A stretch of 62,083 bases of DNA from Vulcanimicrobiota bacterium (GTDB taxonomy: Bacteria; Pseudomonadota; Gammaproteobacteria; Xanthomonadales; Rhodanobacteraceae). A program made the position numbers and the translations under genes. Under the pieces are notes generated by a model that was given only the letters and a program-made list of their open reading frames with translations, did not search any database and was not told the DNA's origin. This document shows positions 9,562-18,180 of the stretch, piece after piece. The stretch covers positions 1 to 62,083 of the forward strand of contig CAJCJD010000207.1 in assembly GCA_903970555.1 (NCBI GenBank), read 5' to 3'. The stretch's first letter is position 1. Each line of letters begins with the position of its first letter.

Positions 9562-10488
9562 ATGGATCTGGCAACTGCCTCCAGCGTGTTGCGCCTATTG
9601 GCCGACCCCACTCGCGTACGGCTGCTTGCCCTGCTTGAGCGCGAGGAATTGACCGTGGCAGAGCTCGCCGCGGTACTCCATCTGGCGCAACCGCGCGTCT
9701 CCACGCACCTGGCCAAGCTCAAGGAAGCCGAGCTGGTGCGTGATCGCCGCGCCGGCGTCTCTGCCTATTACCGTGCCAACAGCGAGGGTGACGAGCACCA
9801 ACACGCCCTGATCCGCTCGCTACGCGAAAGCATCGACGACGCCCTGCTGCGCGAAGATGCCGCCCGTTTGCCCGGCGTGCTCGCGCAACGCGCCCGCGAA
9901 GAAGGCTGGGCCGATACCGTGGCCGGCGACATGGAGCGGCACTATTCGCCCGGCCGCACATGGGAAACGCTCACCCGCTCGCTGCTGCAGTTGCTGGAGA
10001 CCGGCGACGTTCTCGATATCGCCTCTGGCGACGGCGTCACCGCCGAACTGCTGGCGCCGCACGCACGCTCGATTGTTTGCGTGGATGCCAGCGAGCGCGT
10101 GGCCGAGGCGGCAGCAAAACGCCTCGCCAGCTTCAGCAACGTCGAAGTGCGCCACGGCGACATGCATGCGCTGGCACTGGAAGCCAATCGTTTCGACTTG
10201 GTCTTGATGCTGCACGCCCTCACTTATTCCGAACATCCCAGCAAGGCACTGTCCGAAGCAGCTCGCGTGCTGCGACCCGGTGGCCGCTTGTTGGCCGTCA
10301 CCTTGGGCAAACACGATCATCGTGCCGTGGTGGAACCGTTCGATCACCGCAATCTTGGCTTCACGCAACACGATCTCACCGAACTGGCCAAGCACGCCAG
10401 CCTCGACGTGATCAGTTGCAACCGTCTCAGCCGCGAACGCAAGGCACCGTACTTCGAAGTCATCAGCCTGCTCGCACGCAAGCCGTAA
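9562..10488 (+). CDS. sahR: SahR-type regulator: ArsR-family HTH fused to a SAM-methyltransferase-like domain
   Basis: 308 residues. Residues 1-90 form an ArsR winged helix (VLRLLADPTRVRLLALLE, then AQPRVSTHLAKLKEAELV). Residues about 140-300 form a class I methyltransferase fold with motif I VLDIASGDG and the later strand DLVLMLHALTYSEHP. SahR repressors have this architecture; the methylase-like domain binds S-adenosylhomocysteine, which releases DNA and induces SAM-cycle genes such as metH, metF, metK and ahcY. metH follows after 9 bp, matching this role. AAGGA precedes the ATG. No ArsR metal-binding Cys motif is seen. It could instead be a true methyltransferase, but the metH linkage favours SahR. 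Confidence 0.8.
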   Translation: MDLATASSVLRLLADPTRVRLLALLEREELTVAELAAVLHLAQPRVSTHLAKLKEAELVRDRRAGVSAYYRANSEGDEHQHALIRSLRESIDDALLREDAARLPGVLAQRAREEGWADTVAGDMERHYSPGRTWETLTRSLLQLLETGDVLDIASGDGVTAELLAPHARSIVCVDASERVAEAAAKRLASFSNVEVRHGDMHALALEANRFDLVLMLHALTYSEHPSKALSEAARVLRPGGRLLAVTLGKHDHRAVVEPFDHRNLGFTQHDLTELAKHASLDVISCNRLSRERKAPYFEVISLLARKP

Positions 10489-10497
10489 GGAATTCCT

Positions 10498-11583
10498 ATG
10501 AGCGCCCTCCCCTGGCTGCACCCACAACGTGTTGCATCGCTCGAAGCAGCGCTACACCAACGCATCCTGATCCTCGACGGCGGCATGGGTACCATGCTGC
10601 AAGGTCATCAGCTGGATGAATCCGGCTTTCGCGGTGAACGCTTTGCCGAGGGACGCGACGGCCAACACACGCATACGCACGATCACCCAGGCAGTTGCGA
10701 CCTGAAAGGCAACAACGACCTGCTCACGCTGACCAAACCAGACATCATTCGTGGCGTGCACGAAGCGTATCTGGAGGCTGGCGCCGATCTGGTCGAAACC
10801 AACACCTTCAATTCCACGCGCATCAGCCAGGCCGACTACCATCTCGAACACCTCGCTTACGAACTGAATCGCGAAGGGGCGAAACTGGCACGTGCTGCTT
10901 GCGATGCCTACACGGCAAAAGATCCCGCCAAGCCGCGCTTCGTGATCGGCGTGCTCGGCCCGACCAGCCGCACTGCATCGTTGTCGCCGGACGTCAACGA
11001 TCCCGGTTTCCGCAACGTGACATTCGAAGAACTGGTCGAGAACTACACCGAAGCGGCCAGCGGACTGATCGACGGTGGCGCCGACCTCATCATGGTCGAG
11101 ACCATCTTCGATACGCTCAATGCCAAGGCAGCCTTGTTTGCCCTGAGCGAGCTATTCCGCGCACGCGGCAGCCGCCTGCCCGTGATGATCTCCGGCACCA
11201 TCACGGATCGCTCGGGACGCACGTTGTCGGGTCAGACCGCCGAAGCGTTCTACTACTCGGTCAAGCACATTCGCCCGCTCTCGGTCGGCCTGAACTGCGC
11301 ACTCGGTGCCGCCGATCTGCGGCCGCATGTACAAACGCTGTCGAACATCGCCGAAAGCTTCGTCAGCACGCATCCAAATGCCGGCCTGCCCAACGCCTTT
11401 GGTGAATACGACGAAACACCTGCGCAAATGGCCTCCGTGATCGGCGGCTTCGCACGCGATGGCCTACTCAACATGGTGGGCGGTTGCTGCGGCACCACGC
11501 CCGCGCATATCAAAGCCATTGCCGAGGCCGTGCGCGACTGCAAGCCACGCGCCTTTTCCACTGAATCAGCACAGGCTGCATGA
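10498..11583 (+). CDS. metH: Methionine synthase, homocysteine-binding module (split MetH, N part)
   Basis: 361 residues equal to the N-terminal homocysteine S-methyltransferase barrel of E. coli MetH. It begins with [11 protein letters not shown] and carries the zinc-binding cysteines in GLNCALGA and [11 protein letters not shown] near the C-terminus. This module activates homocysteine as a zinc thiolate for methylation by methylcobalamin. A His-rich insert ([12 protein letters not shown]) after the first motif also occurs in other MetH proteins. The gene overlaps the second metH part by an ATGA junction, so both polypeptides are probably made together and assemble. Split MetH is common in Xanthomonadales. 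Confidence 0.93.
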   Translation: MSALPWLHPQRVASLEAALHQRILILDGGMGTMLQGHQLDESGFRGERFAEGRDGQHTHTHDHPGSCDLKGNNDLLTLTKPDIIRGVHEAYLEAGADLVETNTFNSTRISQADYHLEHLAYELNREGAKLARAACDAYTAKDPAKPRFVIGVLGPTSRTASLSPDVNDPGFRNVTFEELVENYTEAASGLIDGGADLIMVETIFDTLNAKAALFALSELFRARGSRLPVMISGTITDRSGRTLSGQTAEAFYYSVKHIRPLSVGLNCALGAADLRPHVQTLSNIAESFVSTHPNAGLPNAFGEYDETPAQMASVIGGFARDGLLNMVGGCCGTTPAHIKAIAEAVRDCKPRAFSTESAQAA

Positions 11584-14285
11584 GCGACACGATGTCCCGC
11601 CACACCCGTCTTTCCGGCCTTGAGCCGCTCGTCATCACTCCGGATCTATTGTTCGTCAACGTCGGCGAGCGCACCAATGTCACCGGTTCCGCGCAGTTCA
11701 AAAAGCTGATCAAGGAAGATCGCTACGAAGAAGCCGTCGACGTCGCGCGCCAGCAGGTCGCCAACGGCGCGCAGATCATCGACGTTAACATGGACGAAGG
11801 CCTGATCGACTCGGAGGCGGCGATGACGCGCTACCTCAATTTGATCGCCGCGGAGCCCGACATTGCCCGTGTGCCAGTGATGGTCGACTCGTCCAAATGG
11901 ACCGTGATCGAAGCGGGCCTGCGCTGCTTGCAAGGCAAAGGCGTGGTCAATTCGATCTCGATGAAGGAAGGCGAAGAACTCTTCCTCGAACACGCACGCA
12001 AAGTGCAGCAATACGGCGCCGCCGTAGTGGTGATGGCCTTCGACGAACAAGGCCAGGCCGATACGTGCGCGCGCAAGGTGGAAATCTGTTCGCGCGCCTA
12101 TAAGTTGCTCACCGAAGAACTGGATTTTCCGCCCGAAGACATCATCTTCGACCCCAACATCTTCGCCATCGGCACCGGCATCGAAGAACACAACAATTAC
12201 GCGGTGGACTTCATCGAAGCCACGCGCGAGTTGAAGAAGCGCTTCCCGGATTCGCATATATCCGGCGGCGTTTCCAACGTCTCCTTCTCATTCCGCGGCA
12301 ACAATACCGTGCGTGAGGCGATCCACTCCGTGTTCCTGTACCACGCGATCAAAGCGGGCATGGACATGGGTATCGTTAACGCCGGCGCACTGATGATCTA
12401 CGACGACGTACCGGAAGAACTGCGCGAGCGCGTCGAAGACGTCGTACTCAACCGTCGCTCCGACGCCACCGAGCGCCTGCTGGAAATCGCCGACCGTTAC
12501 AAGGCGAAGAAAGGCGAAGTCGTTGTCGAAAACCTCGTCTGGCGAGAAAAGTCCGTGCAGGACCGTCTCTCTCACGCCTTGGTGCACGGCATCGATCAAT
12601 TCGTCGAGGAAGACACTGAGGAAGCACGCCAGCTGTCATCGCGACCGCTCGATGTGATCGAAGGCCCGCTGATGTCAGGCATGAATGTTGTTGGCGACCT
12701 GTTCGGCGCCGGCAAGATGTTCCTACCGCAGGTGGTGAAATCTGCACGCGTGATGAAAAAAGCCGTGGCTTATCTGCTGCCGTATATCGAAGCGGAAAAG
12801 CTGCGCACGGGCGATGCCGGCAAGAACAACGGCACCATCATCATGGCGACGGTGAAGGGTGACGTGCACGATATCGGCAAAAACATCGTGGGCGTGGTAC
12901 TCCGCTGCAACAACTTCGAGGTGATCGACCTTGGCGTGATGGTGCCGGCGCAGAAAATCCTGGATACGGCGCGCGAGCACAATGCCGACATCATCGGCCT
13001 GTCCGGCCTGATCACGCCTTCGCTAGAAGAGATGAGCCAGGTTGCGCGCGAAATGCAGCGGCAGGATTTCCATATTCCTCTACTGATCGGCGGCGCGACT
13101 ACCTCGCGTGCGCACACGGCGTTGAAAATCGAGCCGCATTACAAATCGCCCACCGTTTGGGTGAAAGATGCATCGCGCGCCGTGGGCGTGGCGCAATCGC
13201 TAGTCAGCAAGGAGTTGGTCGACAACTTCATGGCGAAGATCCGTGCCGAATACGCGGACATTCGCGAGCGCCACAAGAATCGCGGTTCGGCCAAGACACT
13301 CGTGCCGCTGGAACATGCGCGAGCGCAGCGTTTTCAATGCGATTGGGCCAATTACACGCCGCCGCAGCCCAACAAACCGGGGCTGACCGTCTTCGATAAC
13401 TACGATCTGGCTGAGTTACGTCGGTACATCGACTGGACGCCGTTCTTCCAGGCGTGGGAACTTGCCGGTCACTACCCAGCCATTCTCACGGACAAAGTGG
13501 TCGGCTCACAGGCTACCGAACTGTTTGCAGATGCGCAGTCGATGCTCGACAAGATCATCGCCGAACGTTGGCTCACCGCTCGCGCGGTGATTGGTTTCTG
13601 GGCGGCCCATAGTCATGGCGATGACATCACCTTGCATGTGCAAGACGATGCAAAAGGGCCATCGCGCGTAGCGCTTCATCATCTTCGTCAACAAGCCGAA
13701 AAGCCGGTCGAACGACCCGATTTCTGCCTATCCGATTTCATCGCACCCAAAGAGGCGAACAAACAGGACTGGCTAGGTGGCTTCGCCGTCACCGCAGGCA
13801 TCGGCATCGAAGAACACGTGGCGCGCTTTGAAGCCGGCCACGACGACTACTCGGCCATCTTGCTCAAAGCCCTCGCCGACCGCCTCGCCGAGGCCTTCGC
13901 CGAACGCATGCACGAACGTGTGCGTAAAGAATTCTGGGGTTACCAGCCAGACGAATCGCTCGACAACGAAGCCCTGATCAAAGAAACATACACTGGCATC
14001 CGCCCTGCTCCGGGCTATCCCGCCTGCCCCGATCACACTGAGAAAACGGCCTTGTTCCAGCTGCTCGACGCACCGAACAATGCCGGCATCGAACTTACCG
14101 AGGGCTTTGCGATGTACCCCACGGCCGCCGTCTCGGGCTGGTATTTCTCACACCCCGGTAGCCAATACTTCGTCGTCGGACGCATCACACGCGAACAGGT
14201 CGACGACTACGCCAAGCGCAAAGGCTGGACACGCGAACAGGCCGAACGATGGCTAGCGCCCAACCTCGACTACGATCCGGAATAA
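11580..14285 (+). CDS. metH: Methionine synthase, folate-, cobalamin- and activation modules (split MetH, C part)
   Basis: 901 residues. Order: pterin-binding barrel ([18 protein letters not shown] at about 25-40, about 20-290), cobalamin cap helix bundle (about 330-420), B12-binding Rossmann domain with the lower-ligand motif [13 protein letters not shown], and the activation domain with [15 protein letters not shown] near residue 805, which binds SAM for reductive reactivation. With the upstream module it transfers the methyl group of 5-methyl-THF to homocysteine. All modules look intact. The start overlaps the previous stop (ATGA). No cobalamin riboswitch is visible upstream, so control probably rests on SahR. 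Confidence 0.95.
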   Translation: MSDTMSRHTRLSGLEPLVITPDLLFVNVGERTNVTGSAQFKKLIKEDRYEEAVDVARQQVANGAQIIDVNMDEGLIDSEAAMTRYLNLIAAEPDIARVPVMVDSSKWTVIEAGLRCLQGKGVVNSISMKEGEELFLEHARKVQQYGAAVVVMAFDEQGQADTCARKVEICSRAYKLLTEELDFPPEDIIFDPNIFAIGTGIEEHNNYAVDFIEATRELKKRFPDSHISGGVSNVSFSFRGNNTVREAIHSVFLYHAIKAGMDMGIVNAGALMIYDDVPEELRERVEDVVLNRRSDATERLLEIADRYKAKKGEVVVENLVWREKSVQDRLSHALVHGIDQFVEEDTEEARQLSSRPLDVIEGPLMSGMNVVGDLFGAGKMFLPQVVKSARVMKKAVAYLLPYIEAEKLRTGDAGKNNGTIIMATVKGDVHDIGKNIVGVVLRCNNFEVIDLGVMVPAQKILDTAREHNADIIGLSGLITPSLEEMSQVAREMQRQDFHIPLLIGGATTSRAHTALKIEPHYKSPTVWVKDASRAVGVAQSLVSKELVDNFMAKIRAEYADIRERHKNRGSAKTLVPLEHARAQRFQCDWANYTPPQPNKPGLTVFDNYDLAELRRYIDWTPFFQAWELAGHYPAILTDKVVGSQATELFADAQSMLDKIIAERWLTARAVIGFWAAHSHGDDITLHVQDDAKGPSRVALHHLRQQAEKPVERPDFCLSDFIAPKEANKQDWLGGFAVTAGIGIEEHVARFEAGHDDYSAILLKALADRLAEAFAERMHERVRKEFWGYQPDESLDNEALIKETYTGIRPAPGYPACPDHTEKTALFQLLDAPNNAGIELTEGFAMYPTAAVSGWYFSHPGSQYFVVGRITREQVDDYAKRKGWTREQAERWLAPNLDYDPE

Positions 14286-14325
14286 ATCTTGAACAGGGGC
14301 GCAGATCGCCCCTCCGTTGCGACTA

Positions 14326-14670
14326 TCAGGGCGTTTCGTCGCCCGTGATGTTGTTCTTGTGATGGCGCATGTGCACGAACAGGTTGTAGACGGACACAAA
14401 CACCGGGAAGAAGTTGGAAAGAATGCCTACGGAGTCATTCTTACCGAACACGAAATAGGCAAGCAGCAAGGCGCTGCCCGTTACCGACATCCACCAGAAC
14501 GAAAGCGGCATCACCACCCGTTTGTGTTTGCGCGTGTAGTACAGCTGCACAAACCAGCGTCCGGTAAACATCAGCGTGCCCAGGTAACCGACAACCTTCC
14601 ACGGCGTCAGATGGAAATTCTGCAGAGCTTGCAGGATATGCGGGAGGTCGACATGCATGGGGAAGGCCAT
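14326..14670 (-). CDS. LAB_N (lipid A biosynthesis N-terminal) domain membrane protein
   Basis: 114 residues with three hydrophobic segments. The sequence GYLGTLMFTGRWFVQLYYT and the later MPLSFWWMSVTGSALLLAYF fit the small LAB_N family (PF07578), found alone or fused to glycosyltransferases in lipid A or lipid-linked sugar pathways. It is probably an inner-membrane protein. No partner glycosyltransferase is adjacent, so its pathway cannot be told from context. Two ATGs (14670, 14658) fit; the first gives the family-like N-terminus. It converges on metH with only 40 bp between stops. Confidence 0.8.
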   Translation of the reverse strand: MAFPMHVDLPHILQALQNFHLTPWKVVGYLGTLMFTGRWFVQLYYTRKHKRVVMPLSFWWMSVTGSALLLAYFVFGKNDSVGILSNFFPVFVSVYNLFVHMRHHKNNITGDETP

Positions 14671-14748
14671 TTCGCGAAGGGGAACAGGTCATTTTAGCGT
14701 CCCTGCGTTCGCAAGGTCCCCCAACAAACGGCATGGGCCGCCCAAAGG

Positions 14749-14777
14749 TTGACCCATTCCCATGGAATCCGTATAGT
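14749..14777 (+). promoter_or_regulatory. Sigma-70 promoter of tRNA-Val
   Basis: TTGACC (14749-14754) and TATAGT (14772-14777) are separated by exactly 17 bp, followed by a GC-rich discriminator. Transcription would start near 14784, eight bases before the mature tRNA. Confidence 0.85.
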
Positions 14778-14791
14778 TGCGCGTTCCCGGC

Positions 14792-14866
14792 GGGCGGTTA
14801 GCTCAGCGGTAGAGCACTGCCTTCACACGGCAGGTGTCACAAGTTCGATCCTTGTACCGCCCACCA
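14792..14866 (+). tRNA. tRNA-Val (anticodon CAC)
   Basis: A 75-nt cloverleaf. The acceptor arms GGGCGGT and ACCGCCC pair and are followed by A plus an encoded CCA. The anticodon stem CTGCC/GGCAG encloses the loop TTCACAC, giving anticodon CAC for GUG. The T-loop is GTTCGATCC. The D-arm has the usual GCTC-AGCGGT-AGAGC form. Confidence 0.97.
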
Positions 14867-14880
14867 ACGAATTCAACGAC

Positions 14881-15081
14881 TTAGGCCGCCTCACAAGGGT
14901 GGCCTTTTTCGTTTTGCCGGGCGCGACCAACAGAATCCCTGTGCGAGTGCATATCGGCACCACTCTCCATCGATAGCTGCTGCACAGCTTGTTCAATCAG
15001 CGCAGTGATCTCCATCGAGTGAAGCTCGTGGATAGAGCCGGTTCCCGCTCGTCGTTGCGCCGAGCCCTGCTCGTTACTCAT
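14881..15081 (-). CDS. Possible small protein downstream of the receiver gene
   Basis: A 66-residue frame starting 9 bases after the stop of the CheY-like gene and ending inside the tRNA terminator. It is hydrophilic, has no recognised domain and lacks a clear ribosome binding site. The close spacing would allow translational coupling to the receiver gene. Overlap with the terminator and the lack of family resemblance make it doubtful. Confidence 0.3.
   Translation of the reverse strand: MSNEQGSAQRRAGTGSIHELHSMEITALIEQAVQQLSMESGADMHSHRDSVGRARQNEKGHPCEAA
14883..14909 (+). terminator. Intrinsic terminator of tRNA-Val
   Basis: AGGCCGCC pairs with GGTGGCCT around a 7-base loop (14891-14897), including one G.U pair, and is followed by a run of T (14905-14909). 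It lies 16 bases beyond the encoded CCA. Confidence 0.85.
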
Positions 15082-15090
15082 AACTGTGTG

Positions 15091-15441
15091 TTACGCGTAA
15101 CCCGTGATAGCCGCCAGCAGCGCTTTCCGATCGAACGGTTTTGCCAGATACCTCATCCATGACGGAAAGCCCATTTCCGGCGGTTCGGCATTTCCAGACA
15201 TCACGATCAGCGGGCATTTCAGACCGTCCTTGTACATTGCCACACCCATCTCGATGCCGGTCATCCCTTCATTGAGATTCAGGTCGGTCAAGACGACGCC
15301 GATATCCGCGCGCACCGAGGCAACCTGCATAGCTTGTTCGGAACCGTTGGCTGCTACGACTTCGTAGCCGGCGTCCTGAAGCATGTCGGCGGTAAGCTCA
15401 AGAACATCCCTATTGTCTTCGACGAGTAGAACAGTCTTCAT
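15091..15441 (-). CDS. Single-domain response regulator (CheY-like receiver)
   Basis: 116 residues, a receiver domain without an output domain. The acidic pocket is VEDN (Glu8, Asp9), the phosphoacceptor Asp53 lies in VVLTDLNLNEG, the conserved Ser82 in VMSGN and Lys101 in LAKPF, so it should be phosphorylatable. It resembles receivers attached to hybrid sensor kinases, but no kinase gene is adjacent. The ATG has GAGGA in front. Its kinase and output cannot be inferred from context. Confidence 0.88.
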   Translation of the reverse strand: MKTVLLVEDNRDVLELTADMLQDAGYEVVAANGSEQAMQVASVRADIGVVLTDLNLNEGMTGIEMGVAMYKDGLKCPLIVMSGNAEPPEMGFPSWMRYLAKPFDRKALLAAITGYA

Positions 15442-15940
15442 GACATCCTCACTCGAAACATGCCGAAACCGGCAACAAACTGAACGTTATTGGATGATTG
15501 CCAAACGGATAGTGAATATCAGCGTGACTTACGCACGATAAGCGAAACGGTTAGAAAGGATGTGAAGGGTAGGTCAACATCGCACCTGCTACTTATAAAC
15601 GAAAAAATCATTTTTACTTCTATGAATGTTCGCTTCTTTGACAGCGTTTGGCGACGTAAAAAGCAAGGAGCCCTTCGATTCGAAGGAAGTGCCAGCTGTA
15701 GGCATCGGAAGAGCGCCTGATCATGGATGATGACTCTCATCAGATCGATGATGCGCTGTAGCACGTGCCACGAAATTTCTAAGCAAGAGCAACGCAGCGC
15801 ACTATGCAGTCAGTTCATGCAAGTGACGAGCACCATCACCGTATGCAACCAGCTCTGTTACTCCGCATCTGCCATGGTCGACACGCAGCCGATGATTGCG
15901 TCAGCGCTGCGTAACTCTCAGTCAAAATAGGTTTCTTATC
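15442..15940. other. 499-bp AT-richer intergenic region
   Basis: No convincing gene. Base composition is lower in GC than its surroundings. An inverted repeat CCTTCGATTCGAAGG (15672-15686) is seen without a clear role. It should contain the promoters of the receiver gene (leftward) and of the small protein at 15941 (rightward). Confidence 0.35.
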
Positions 15941-16111
15941 ATGAACAACCAAAACCGTCCTGGCACCCAAGCCCCATCGCGTGAAGGGAGTCATGAGAAC
16001 AAACAAGGCCAACAGCAACAACCGCCTAAAAACCCATCAAACCCAAGTCGCGACAATCAAAAGCAAGCCGGCCAGAACCCTCATCAAGATTCGCACGGTC
16101 AGCACAAATAG
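15941..16111 (+). CDS. Small hydrophilic Gln/Asn/Pro-rich protein
   Basis: 56 residues, almost entirely Q, N, P, S, H, K and G (for example ENKQGQQQQPPKNPSNPS), with no hydrophobic segment. It is probably intrinsically disordered; small proteins of this composition are often stress-linked in Gammaproteobacteria, but function here is unknown. The ATG at 15941 begins the low-complexity sequence; an upstream in-frame start would add an unlike N-terminus. It ends before a hairpin shared with the convergent lipoprotein gene. The low-complexity bias supports coding, but there is no clear Shine-Dalgarno. Confidence 0.55.
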   Translation: MNNQNRPGTQAPSREGSHENKQGQQQQPPKNPSNPSRDNQKQAGQNPHQDSHGQHK

Positions 16112-16157
16112 CGAGCTTCAAAAACCGCCAAACGAAATACTCATGAGCAGCACAAAA

Positions 16158-16185
16158 GACGGTGAGGATAAATATCCTCACCGTC
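16158..16185. terminator. Hairpin terminator between converging small genes
   Basis: A perfect 13-bp stem GACGGTGAGGATA/TATCCTCACCGTC with a two-base AA centre. On the minus strand it is followed by CTTTTG, fitting termination of the lipoprotein gene; on the plus strand the T run is poor. Confidence 0.7.
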
Positions 16186-16259
16186 TCTACTTTGCGCCAA
16201 ACGTCTATCAATGCCACCTCATCAACATAAAGGCGGAGGCCGGCGCGTTGTCACTAAGC

Positions 16260-16505
16260 TCAATGGGCAGTTGAACTTGGCGCAGGCTGTGCTTGTGTAC
16301 TGCTGCTAGGGGCCGGCGACATGGCGGTCTGGGAATGCGCCGGGCTAGCGGATGTCGAAGGCGCCGCTGGTGCTGGTGTCGGCGCAGGCGCCGGAGCGGA
16401 GGCAGCTGGTGCAGGTGGTGCCCCGCCACCGTTATCGGAGTTCTGGCAGCCACCAAGGGCAAGCCCCATGCAGGCGGCAGCAATGCCAATGACCATGCGA
16501 TTCAT
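16260..16505 (-). CDS. Small Pro/Ala-rich lipoprotein
   Basis: 81 residues. A lipoprotein signal MNRMVIGIAAACMGLALGGC ends in a good lipobox, with Cys20 as the lipid site. The rest is a Pro/Ala/Ser-rich tail (PAPAPTPAPAAPSTS), likely extended or disordered and perhaps spanning peptidoglycan. GGAGAG precedes the ATG. No domain is recognised and the neighbours suggest no function. Confidence 0.75.
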   Translation of the reverse strand: MNRMVIGIAAACMGLALGGCQNSDNGGGAPPAPAASAPAPAPTPAPAAPSTSASPAHSQTAMSPAPSSSTQAQPAPSSTAH

Positions 16506-17030
16506 AAGCTTCTCTCCTGACGTAACAATATGAACTTTCGCGTCGTGCTGAGTGGGAGCTGTAACCGCCTTGTGGGACGCACACCGTCACTCAACGGACC
16601 TGCACTTCCTGTAACGATTACGATCCAAACAGTGACCCACTTGTATGCAAGGCTTTGTGCAGCAATTGTCAACATACCCTTTCAAAACCGAACACAAGCT
16701 GACAAAAAGCATATTTTTGCTTGGAAACAGGCCACCAAGCTGAACAGAAATACGGCTTAGCCGTATGTGTAACATGACGCTCCGCCATGATGGTAATGAA
16801 ATCCATAGCAGCCGCCTCATTCTGCACCGTTGCCATCGTCACGCAGTAAAAATAAAAAAGACGCGTAAATGGTGTTAGATCAAACACTCAGCTCGCATTC
16901 TCGTATTGCTAAACATGCAACGTTCAGTCGCATGAATGCCAACCAACTTTCACAGGACACAACACATATCTATCACTATTCGGTTGCTATGGATATTCAA
17001 GAACGAATCCACTCGCACAGGAGAATATTC
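16506..17030. other. 525-bp intergenic region
   Basis: Divergent promoter region between the lipoprotein gene and the small protein at 17031. Local GC content is lower. Frames present in either direction show no ribosome binding site or known family. I recognise no RNA or repeat. Confidence 0.4.
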
Positions 17031-17231
17031 ATGACCCCATTAGACAAACCATTGAAGCGCCATGTCGACATTGATGGCCATGCTTATACAGTTGTCCTAG
17101 ACGCCGTAGGACTTAAGCTTGTTAGAAAAGCCCACCGCAATGGAATTGAGCTGCGATGGGCTGATTTGATCAGTGGCGACGGCGCGACATCCGCTGCACT
17201 GGACGAGCCTTCGTCACAGAGCCGCGTTTAA
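17031..17231 (+). CDS. Small conserved-type protein of unknown function
   Basis: 66 residues; begins MTPLDKPLKRHVDIDGHAYT and continues VVLDAVGLKLVRKAHRNGIE. A strong AGGAGA lies 6 bases before the ATG, which decides this start over longer in-frame alternatives. It resembles small cytoplasmic proteins in Proteobacteria with the pattern DG-x-YTV...GLKLV-K-x-R-x-G-x-EL-W-DL-SGD, none with known function. Its stop codon overlaps that of the convergent H1-like gene. Confidence 0.7.
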   Translation: MTPLDKPLKRHVDIDGHAYTVVLDAVGLKLVRKAHRNGIELRWADLISGDGATSAALDEPSSQSRV

Positions 17232-17722
17232 TGCTGAGACTTCGCTCGTGTTCTCGCCGCCTTCTTGGCAGCTGCGGAACGCCCCTTTGCTCCTTTGGCG
17301 CGAGCCGCTTTTTTAGCTGTTGCCGAACGAGAAGCAGCCGATCGCTTGGACGCCGCTCGTTTGGCGTGGGCTGAAAGCGACTTGCGTGATACCGACGTCG
17401 ATGGCTCTTTACGCAGCGCACGCAAGGACGCGTCGGCGCGCTTGGCCGTAGATCGCTTTGCAGATTTCTTAGCTGCTCGACGAGACGAAGCGGCACCCGA
17501 GCTTGCGCTCTTCTTCGCTACCGCCTTACTAGGAATCTTGATGCCGTCGCGGCGCGCCTTGGACAAGCCTATGGCAATCGCTTGCTCGGTCGATCGCGCA
17601 CCGTGTTTGCCTTCGCGGATGTGCTCTATCTCTTCGCGCACATACTCGCCGGCCTGGGTGCTGGCCGATTTTCCTTGACGCTTATCTCTGGCAACCGCTT
17701 CCCGAGTCTTTTTGTCAGGCAT
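17228..17722 (-). CDS. DUF6496-like protein with histone H1-like Lys/Ala tail
   Basis: 164 residues in two parts. Residues 1-60 contain REEIEHIREGKHGARSTEQA and IGLSKARRDGIKIP, a compact motif resembling the DUF6496 family. Residues 65-164 are a Lys/Ala/Ser/Arg-rich tail with repeated AAKKA-type units like eukaryotic H1 or Pseudomonas AlgP. The basic tail suggests DNA or nucleoid binding, an inference from composition only. GGAGAAG precedes the ATG. The repetitive tail is prone to length variation. Confidence 0.75.
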   Translation of the reverse strand: MPDKKTREAVARDKRQGKSASTQAGEYVREEIEHIREGKHGARSTEQAIAIGLSKARRDGIKIPSKAVAKKSASSGAASSRRAAKKSAKRSTAKRADASLRALRKEPSTSVSRKSLSAHAKRAASKRSAASRSATAKKAARAKGAKGRSAAAKKAARTRAKSQH

Positions 17723-17898
17723 AAAAACTTCTCCGAATGAGAGTTGGAAGCTTCGGCCTCCTTACGTGGACGCGCTGTCAACGATGCGGGTGTCCTGAAT
17801 TTTCGCTCAAGACGCTCACGCAAATTTTCTTTTCCATGCACATCACGAAGGCCAGAGTGGATGCATCACGGCGCATCGAGCGGCTATTTCTAAATAAC

Positions 17899-18150
17899 AT
17901 GAATCACCAACAATCAAACTCAACTCATGTAGCGGATGCGTTCGCCACTGCGGGGCACACGCCTGCGCCCGCACCTGACCCGGTTAAGCCACCAAGCCCA
18001 CCGGCCCCAGCACCGGAGGTTCCGCCCTCTGAACCTCCCAATCCAACACCTGAGCGGCCGCCCATGACTGAACCGGAGCCGCAACCACCACCCATCGGTG
18101 ATCCCGAGGAAACACCTGCTATGCCGCAAGCCATCTGTGATAATTGCTAA
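17899..18150 (+). CDS. Small proline-rich protein of unknown function
   Basis: 83 residues from the ATG at 17899. After a short polar N-terminus the protein is dominated by Pro (for example PPSPPAPAPEVPPSEPPNP), ending in ICDNC. There is no signal peptide and it is likely disordered. Upstream in-frame starts (17836, 17737) exist; none has a good ribosome binding site, so the start is uncertain. Strong amino acid bias suggests real coding, but function is unknown. Confidence 0.45.
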   Translation: MNHQQSNSTHVADAFATAGHTPAPAPDPVKPPSPPAPAPEVPPSEPPNPTPERPPMTEPEPQPPPIGDPEETPAMPQAICDNC

Positions 18151-18180
18151 TGGCGTGGAACCACGACGATCGCTTCTCGT

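Noticed and set aside
11580..11583. metH split as a sequencing or frameshift error
   Set aside because: The ATGA overlap joins two complete modules with a proper stop and start, and split MetH is known in this order.
15672..15686. CCTTCGATTCGAAGG inverted repeat as an operator
   Set aside because: It is not near an assignable promoter and has no T run; too short and isolated to interpret.
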